The translations under genes and the position numbers were made by a program. Positions 44,489 through 47,829 of a DNA stretch of 47,829 nucleotides are shown one piece after another (the stretch's first letter is position 1; each line of letters starts with the position of its first letter). Under the pieces are notes generated by a model. The model did not search any database. It was not told where the DNA came from and saw only the letters and a list, made by a program, of their open reading frames with translations. The stretch comes from Agrococcus sp. (GTDB taxonomy: Bacteria > Actinomycetota > Actinomycetes > Actinomycetales > Microbacteriaceae): NCBI GenBank assembly GCA_031178105.1, contig JAPSJX010000006.1:1-47829 (forward strand). Reading direction: 5' to 3'.

Positions 44489-45121
44489 ATGCGAGTGACG
44501 AAGCGAGAGCACGCCTGCATGATCCTCGATGAGGAAGGCCAGCAGCTCGTCATCGACCCGGGCAACCGGACCGGCCCCATCACGGCGCGCGGGCTCAAGG
44601 GGATCGTGATCACGCACGAGCACGCCGACCACTGGGACGCGCCGCACCTCGAGGCGCTGCGCGCGGCCCACCCGTCGGTGCCCATCTTCGCCCCCGCGGG
44701 CGTCGGCGCCGCGGCCGAGGCCTTCGGCATCACCGTGGTCGAGGCGGGCGAGCGCGTGACGGCCGGGCCCTTCCGGCTGCGCTTCTTCGGCGGCAAGCAC
44801 GCCGAGATCCACCGCTCGATCCCGCTCGTCGACAACCTCGGCGTGCTCGTGAACGAGCGCTTCTACTACCCGGGCGACTCGTACACGACGCCGGACGTGC
44901 CGGTCGCGCTGCTCGCGACTCCCGCGGGCGCCCCTTGGCTCAAGATCGGCGAGGTGATGGACTTCGTCGTCGAGGTCGCGCCGCGCGCGACCTTCGCCGT
45001 GCACGACGCGCCGCTCTCCGCGATGGGGCTCGAGATGGCGCACGCGCGCATCGAGGGCGCCGTCCAGCACGGCGGCGGCGAGCACCACCGACTGGAGCCC
45101 GGCGACTCGATCGAGGTCTAG
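44489..45121 (+). CDS. MBL-fold metal-dependent hydrolase
   Basis: 210 aa. VITHEHADHWDAPHLEAL is the H-x-H-x-D-H metal site; GGKHAEIHRSIPLVDNLGVL and YYPGDSYTT (the bridging Asp) follow, with FAVHDAPLS holding the last His. This UlaG-like group is often annotated as a lactonase-type hydrolase of unknown substrate. TACCGT (44476-44481) lies 7 nt before the ATG, suggesting a leaderless mRNA. Confidence 0.9.
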   Translation: MRVTKREHACMILDEEGQQLVIDPGNRTGPITARGLKGIVITHEHADHWDAPHLEALRAAHPSVPIFAPAGVGAAAEAFGITVVEAGERVTAGPFRLRFFGGKHAEIHRSIPLVDNLGVLVNERFYYPGDSYTTPDVPVALLATPAGAPWLKIGEVMDFVVEVAPRATFAVHDAPLSAMGLEMAHARIEGAVQHGGGEHHRLEPGDSIEV

Positions 45122-45152
45122 TGCCGCGTCCGCTGCCCGGGGCGGCGTCGGC

Positions 45153-45911
45153 GTGATCGACCCCCTCACGCTGCTGCTCTACGCGGCAGCGCTCCTCACC
45201 GCGACCGTCGCCCAGCGCGTCATCGGCCTCGGGTTCGGCCTCATCATCGGGCCGGTGTCGGTCATGGTGGCCGGCCCGATCGCCGCCGTGCCGCTGAACT
45301 GCATCTTCGCGACCGTCGGCTGCGTGCTCATGCTCCCCGGCGTCTGGCGCGACGTCGACTGGCGCCGCCTTGCGTGGCTCGTGCTGCCGGCGATCCCTGC
45401 GAGCGTCGCCGGCCTCCTGCTGGCGCGCGTCGTCCCAGCGGACGCGCTCCGCATCGCCGTCGGCGTCGTCACGATCGCGGGCCTCCTGCTCTCGCTCGCC
45501 TTCACCCGGACTCGGTACACGCTCGACGGCCCGGCGACGCGCATCACCGCCGGGCTCGCGATCGGCGGGCTCAACGCAGCCGTCGGGGTCGGCGCGCCTC
45601 CCGTCGGCGTCTACGTGCTCGTCAGCCGCTGGACGCCGCGCACCATGGCCGCGACCATGCAGCCGTTCTGGGTCGTGCTGAACCTCGCGACCCTCGCGGG
45701 ACGCGAGCTGCTCGTGCCGCAGGGCTTCCCGGAGTGGCCCTGGTGGGCGTGGATCGGCGCGTCGGCCGCCGCCGCCCTCGGCACGCTGCTCGCGCACCGC
45801 ATCGCGCACCGCGTGCCCGAAGGGGTCGCCCGCTGGACCATCGTGGTGCTGTCGCTCGCCGGCGGCGGCGCGGTCATCGCGACCGGCGTCGCCGGGCTCC
45901 TCGCCGCCTAG
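45153..45911 (+). CDS. TauE/SafE family permease
   Basis: 252 aa, GTG start, eight hydrophobic segments. RVIGLGFGLIIGPVSVMV and GGLNAAVGVGAPPVGVYVLV are the two inverted TauE/SafE repeat signatures. These transport sulfite, sulfonates or other small anions. It ends 4 nt into the convergent thioredoxin-reductase-like gene. Substrate not predicted. Confidence 0.9.
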   Translation: MIDPLTLLLYAAALLTATVAQRVIGLGFGLIIGPVSVMVAGPIAAVPLNCIFATVGCVLMLPGVWRDVDWRRLAWLVLPAIPASVAGLLLARVVPADALRIAVGVVTIAGLLLSLAFTRTRYTLDGPATRITAGLAIGGLNAAVGVGAPPVGVYVLVSRWTPRTMAATMQPFWVVLNLATLAGRELLVPQGFPEWPWWAWIGASAAAALGTLLAHRIAHRVPEGVARWTIVVLSLAGGGAVIATGVAGLLAA

Positions 45912-46822
45912 CCGATCAGCGCGCGCACGACGCCGAGGGCGGCCATCTGACCGGCGGCGGCGCTCGCGATCACCGAGTGCCCGGGGCCGGCGGCCGCCCG
46001 GTGCGCCGCGTCGCCGGCGGCGAACACGCGCGGCACGCTCGTCGCGCCGACCTCGTCGACCTCGATCGCGCCATCGGGGAGCAGCGCGCAGCCGAGCGCA
46101 GCCGGCAGCGCGGAGCGCTGCACCCACATGCCGCCCGCCAGCACGCCGTCGCACGGCAGCACCTCGCCGTCCTGGAGACGGATGCCGATGAGCCTCCCGC
46201 CCCGCTCCTCCACACCCGTCGCGCGTCGCGCATCCACCACGACCCCGAGCGGCTCGAGCCCTGCGACGACCTCTGGTTCGAGCTGCACCCCGTCGGTGAG
46301 CCACGTCAATTGCTTCGCGACGCCCGCCATCATCCGCACCGGATGCTCGCGTTGCGGCTCGCCACCCAGCACCACGACGCGCTCCCCCAGCTCCTGGCCG
46401 TGGCAGAAGGGGCAGTGCGCGACCTGGCCGCCCCAGTAGGGCGCGAGCTCGGGCAGCGGCAGCGGCAGATCGGCGACGCCGGTCGCGAGCAGCAGGTGCC
46501 GGGCCTGCAGCCGCGCGCCGTCGGCGAGATCGACGACGACGCCGTCGTCCCCGGCCCGGGCATCCGCGGCGGCTCCGTCCACGAAGCGCACCGTCTCGTA
46601 CGCGGCGAGCTGTGCGCGCGCGATGGCACGGAACTCGGCGGGCGGCGTGCCGTCGCGCGTGACGACGTTCTGCATGTGCGCGGCGGAAGCGTTCCGCCCG
46701 GGCCCCTCGTCGACGAGCGCGACGGTGCGGTGCACGCGGGCGAGGGTGAGGGCGGCCTGCAGCCCCGCGGGGCCGCCGCCGACGACGATGCAGTCGAGCG
46801 GTTCGATGTCAGGAGTTGCCAT
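45908..46822 (-). CDS. thioredoxin-reductase-like FAD/NAD(P) oxidoreductase
   Basis: 304 aa from MATPDIEPLDCIVVGGGPAG. FAD motif GGGPAGLQAALTLARVH; the redox-active pair is CPFCHGQELG at about 140 (C-x2-C), and VFAAGDAAHRAAAGPGHSV closes the FAD site. The NADP domain is poorly conserved: VLGGEPQREHPVRMM lacks the usual GGGDSA form, so electron donor use is uncertain. Promoter has a 19-nt spacer holding a dyad, the form driven by MerR regulators; the divergent gene is a MerR. Confidence 0.88.
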   Translation of the reverse strand: MATPDIEPLDCIVVGGGPAGLQAALTLARVHRTVALVDEGPGRNASAAHMQNVVTRDGTPPAEFRAIARAQLAAYETVRFVDGAAADARAGDDGVVVDLADGARLQARHLLLATGVADLPLPLPELAPYWGGQVAHCPFCHGQELGERVVVLGGEPQREHPVRMMAGVAKQLTWLTDGVQLEPEVVAGLEPLGVVVDARRATGVEERGGRLIGIRLQDGEVLPCDGVLAGGMWVQRSALPAALGCALLPDGAIEVDEVGATSVPRVFAAGDAAHRAAAGPGHSVIASAAAGQMAALGVVRALIG

Positions 46823-46835
46823 GCGCACCAGCATG

Positions 46836-46861
46836 TGACTTCATGTCGACATGAGGTCAAG
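46836..46861. promoter_or_regulatory. MerR-type promoter with dyad in a 19-nt spacer
   Basis: Reading leftward, TTGACC (46861-46856), a 19-nt spacer, and CATGCT (46836-46831) form an over-spaced promoter for the thioredoxin-reductase-like gene. The spacer carries TCATGTCGACATGA (46841-46854), a perfect 14-bp palindrome, extended by TGAC/GTCA arms. MerR activators untwist such promoters. The palindrome also overlaps the MerR gene start codon. Confidence 0.72.
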
Positions 46862-47300
46862 CCTGCTCTCCATCGGCGAGCTCGCGAGCGAGTTCGGGCT
46901 CGAGCCGCACGTGCTCCGGCACTGGGAGGCCGAGGGCGTGCTCGAGCCCGCCACCCGCGTCGGCGGCAAGCGGCGCTACGACGACGCCGCCCGGATGCGC
47001 ATCCGAACGATCCTCCGCGGCCAGGACGCGGGCATGTCGCTCGCGGCGATCCGCGCCGTGCTCGCGACCTCGAGCGCGGCGGAGCGGCACGCGATGCTCG
47101 CCGATCAGGTCGCGGCGCTCGAGCAGCGCCAGGCGGAGCTCGAGGCGGCGCTCGCGGTGATCCGGCACCTGCAGTCGTGCGAGCACAGCGACTTCGCGCA
47201 GTGCCCGGGCTTCCGCGAGCTGATCACGGCCGAGCCGCAGCCGATCGCGCACGCACCCCGCACCCACGCCCGCGCGCAGCGCCGCCGAGCCGCTATCTGA
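46851..47300 (+). CDS. MerR family regulator with C-x7-C sensor motif
   Basis: 149 aa. LLSIGELASEFGLEPHVLRHWEAEG (in parts: SIGELASEFGL, VLRHWE) is the MerR winged helix, RVGGKRRYDDAARMR the wing, and a dimerisation coil DQVAALEQRQAELEAALAVI leads to CEHSDFAQCPGF. The two Cys are 8 apart (C-x7-C) as in the metal loop of CueR, so a thiol or metal signal is plausible. It likely controls the divergent oxidoreductase. The ATG lies inside the operator, so the transcript may be leaderless. Confidence 0.88.
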   Translation: MRSSLLSIGELASEFGLEPHVLRHWEAEGVLEPATRVGGKRRYDDAARMRIRTILRGQDAGMSLAAIRAVLATSSAAERHAMLADQVAALEQRQAELEAALAVIRHLQSCEHSDFAQCPGFRELITAEPQPIAHAPRTHARAQRRRAAI

Positions 47301-47376
47301 ACGCGCTGTTCTATGCTTGCGACACGCGCTCGGCGCAGCAGACGGCGAGCGGATGCGATGACGAGAGCGAGCGACG

Positions 47377-47829
47377 ATGCCCGAGCCCCGCACGACAGCC
47401 ACGCGCGCGGGCGGCGGCACGGCTGACACGAGCGGCTCGCAGACCCTCTCGCGCGGCCTCACCGCCCTCGCACTGCTCGCCGACCACGGCAGCCAGACGA
47501 TCCAGTCGCTCGCCGACCTGCTCGGCGTGCACCGCTCCGTCGCCTACCGGCTCGTGCGCACGCTCGAGGAGCACCGGCTCGTCGTGCGCGCCGGCGGGCT
47601 GCTGTCGCTCGGGCCGCAGCTCGTCGTGCTCGCGCGCGACGTCGAGCACGACCTGCAGTCCGCATCCCTCCCGCACCTGCAGCAGCTCGCCGACGAGCTG
47701 GGCATGACGGCGTTCCTCGCGGTGCGCGACGGCGACGACGCCGTGACGCTCGTGACGGCCGTGCCGCGCGGCGTCAACGCATCCGTCGCCCAGCACCCCG
47801 GCCATCGCCACCCCATCGCGCTCGGCGCA
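47377..47829 (+). CDS. IclR family transcriptional regulator, truncated by window edge
   Basis: 151 residues visible. After a flexible N-terminus, TLSRGLTALALLADHGSQTI and QSLADLLGVHRSVAYRLVRT form the IclR winged helix; LVVRAGGLLSLGPQLVVLAR and SLPHLQQLADELGMTAFLAV start the effector domain, which continues past the edge. TATGCT (47312-47317) is a candidate -10, preceded by GAAC-GCGCT-GTTC (47299-47311). Effector unknown; aromatic acids are common for the family. Confidence 0.88.
   Translation, partial: MPEPRTTATRAGGGTADTSGSQTLSRGLTALALLADHGSQTIQSLADLLGVHRSVAYRLVRTLEEHRLVVRAGGLLSLGPQLVVLARDVEHDLQSASLPHLQQLADELGMTAFLAVRDGDDAVTLVTAVPRGVNASVAQHPGHRHPIALGA

Overview
This window is very GC-rich, densely coded actinobacterial DNA, most likely from the family Microbacteriaceae (an Agrococcus-like organism is a guess). 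The evidence is strong G/C third-position use, frequent GTG starts, a DUF222/HNH-type gene behind a TCGAAC-N4-GTTCGA LexA box, arsenate reductases of the actinobacterial CxxN...CGDxCP type, and many genes whose TANNNT -10 element lies only 6-7 nt before the start codon (leaderless pattern).

Left part (1-15.5 kb): mostly single housekeeping or stress genes. These are an SOS-type DUF222 gene (cut by the left edge), SRPBCC, Hsp20, GNAT, DUF2945, RNA 2',3'-cyclic phosphodiesterase, YCII and ABM-like proteins, an ABC-F ATPase, a DksA/TraR zinc-finger protein, a short UvrA-like ABC protein, a CinA-like protein, an MFS exporter behind a foldable leader, an FNT channel, and the branched-chain amino acid exporter pair azlCD with a divergent Lrp regulator.

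Arsenic region (15.5-22.1 kb): an MFS exporter and an ArsR are transcribed leftward. Diverging from them is a rightward series: a FAD monooxygenase with a cysteine-rich tail, a 58-aa ORF coupled to an ACR3 arsenite pump, an ArsR-ArsC fusion, a plain ArsC, and an ArsC with an N-terminal three-helix module. Together they encode sensing, arsenate reduction and arsenite export.

Mini-island (22.17-24.45 kb): a 17-bp direct repeat brackets a visibly less GC-rich segment inserted exactly at the 3' end of ychF. It carries one unrecognised 528-aa gene and no integrase. Both repeat copies still encode the ychF C-terminus followed by a stop codon, which is the signature of site-specific integration. This is the most novel element of the window.

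Right part (24.4-47.8 kb): ychF, VOC, acylphosphatase, leucine-dehydrogenase-like, DinB, PadR plus alpha/beta hydrolase, and an EamA exporter. A tightly packed leftward operon follows, leuC-leuD-murA-plsC-gpsA-ddl-DUF488, joining leucine synthesis to envelope precursor synthesis. Then come malate dehydrogenase, a Q/G/Y-rich zinc-ribbon protein, a DUF559-type protein, an aromatic-ring FAD monooxygenase behind a dyad operator, tRNA-Glu(CTC), a lipid kinase, an MBL-fold hydrolase, a TauE/SafE permease, a thioredoxin-reductase-like gene divergent from a MerR regulator over a typical 19-bp-spacer promoter, and an IclR gene cut by the right edge. All functional calls are from motif recognition by eye; no database search was run.
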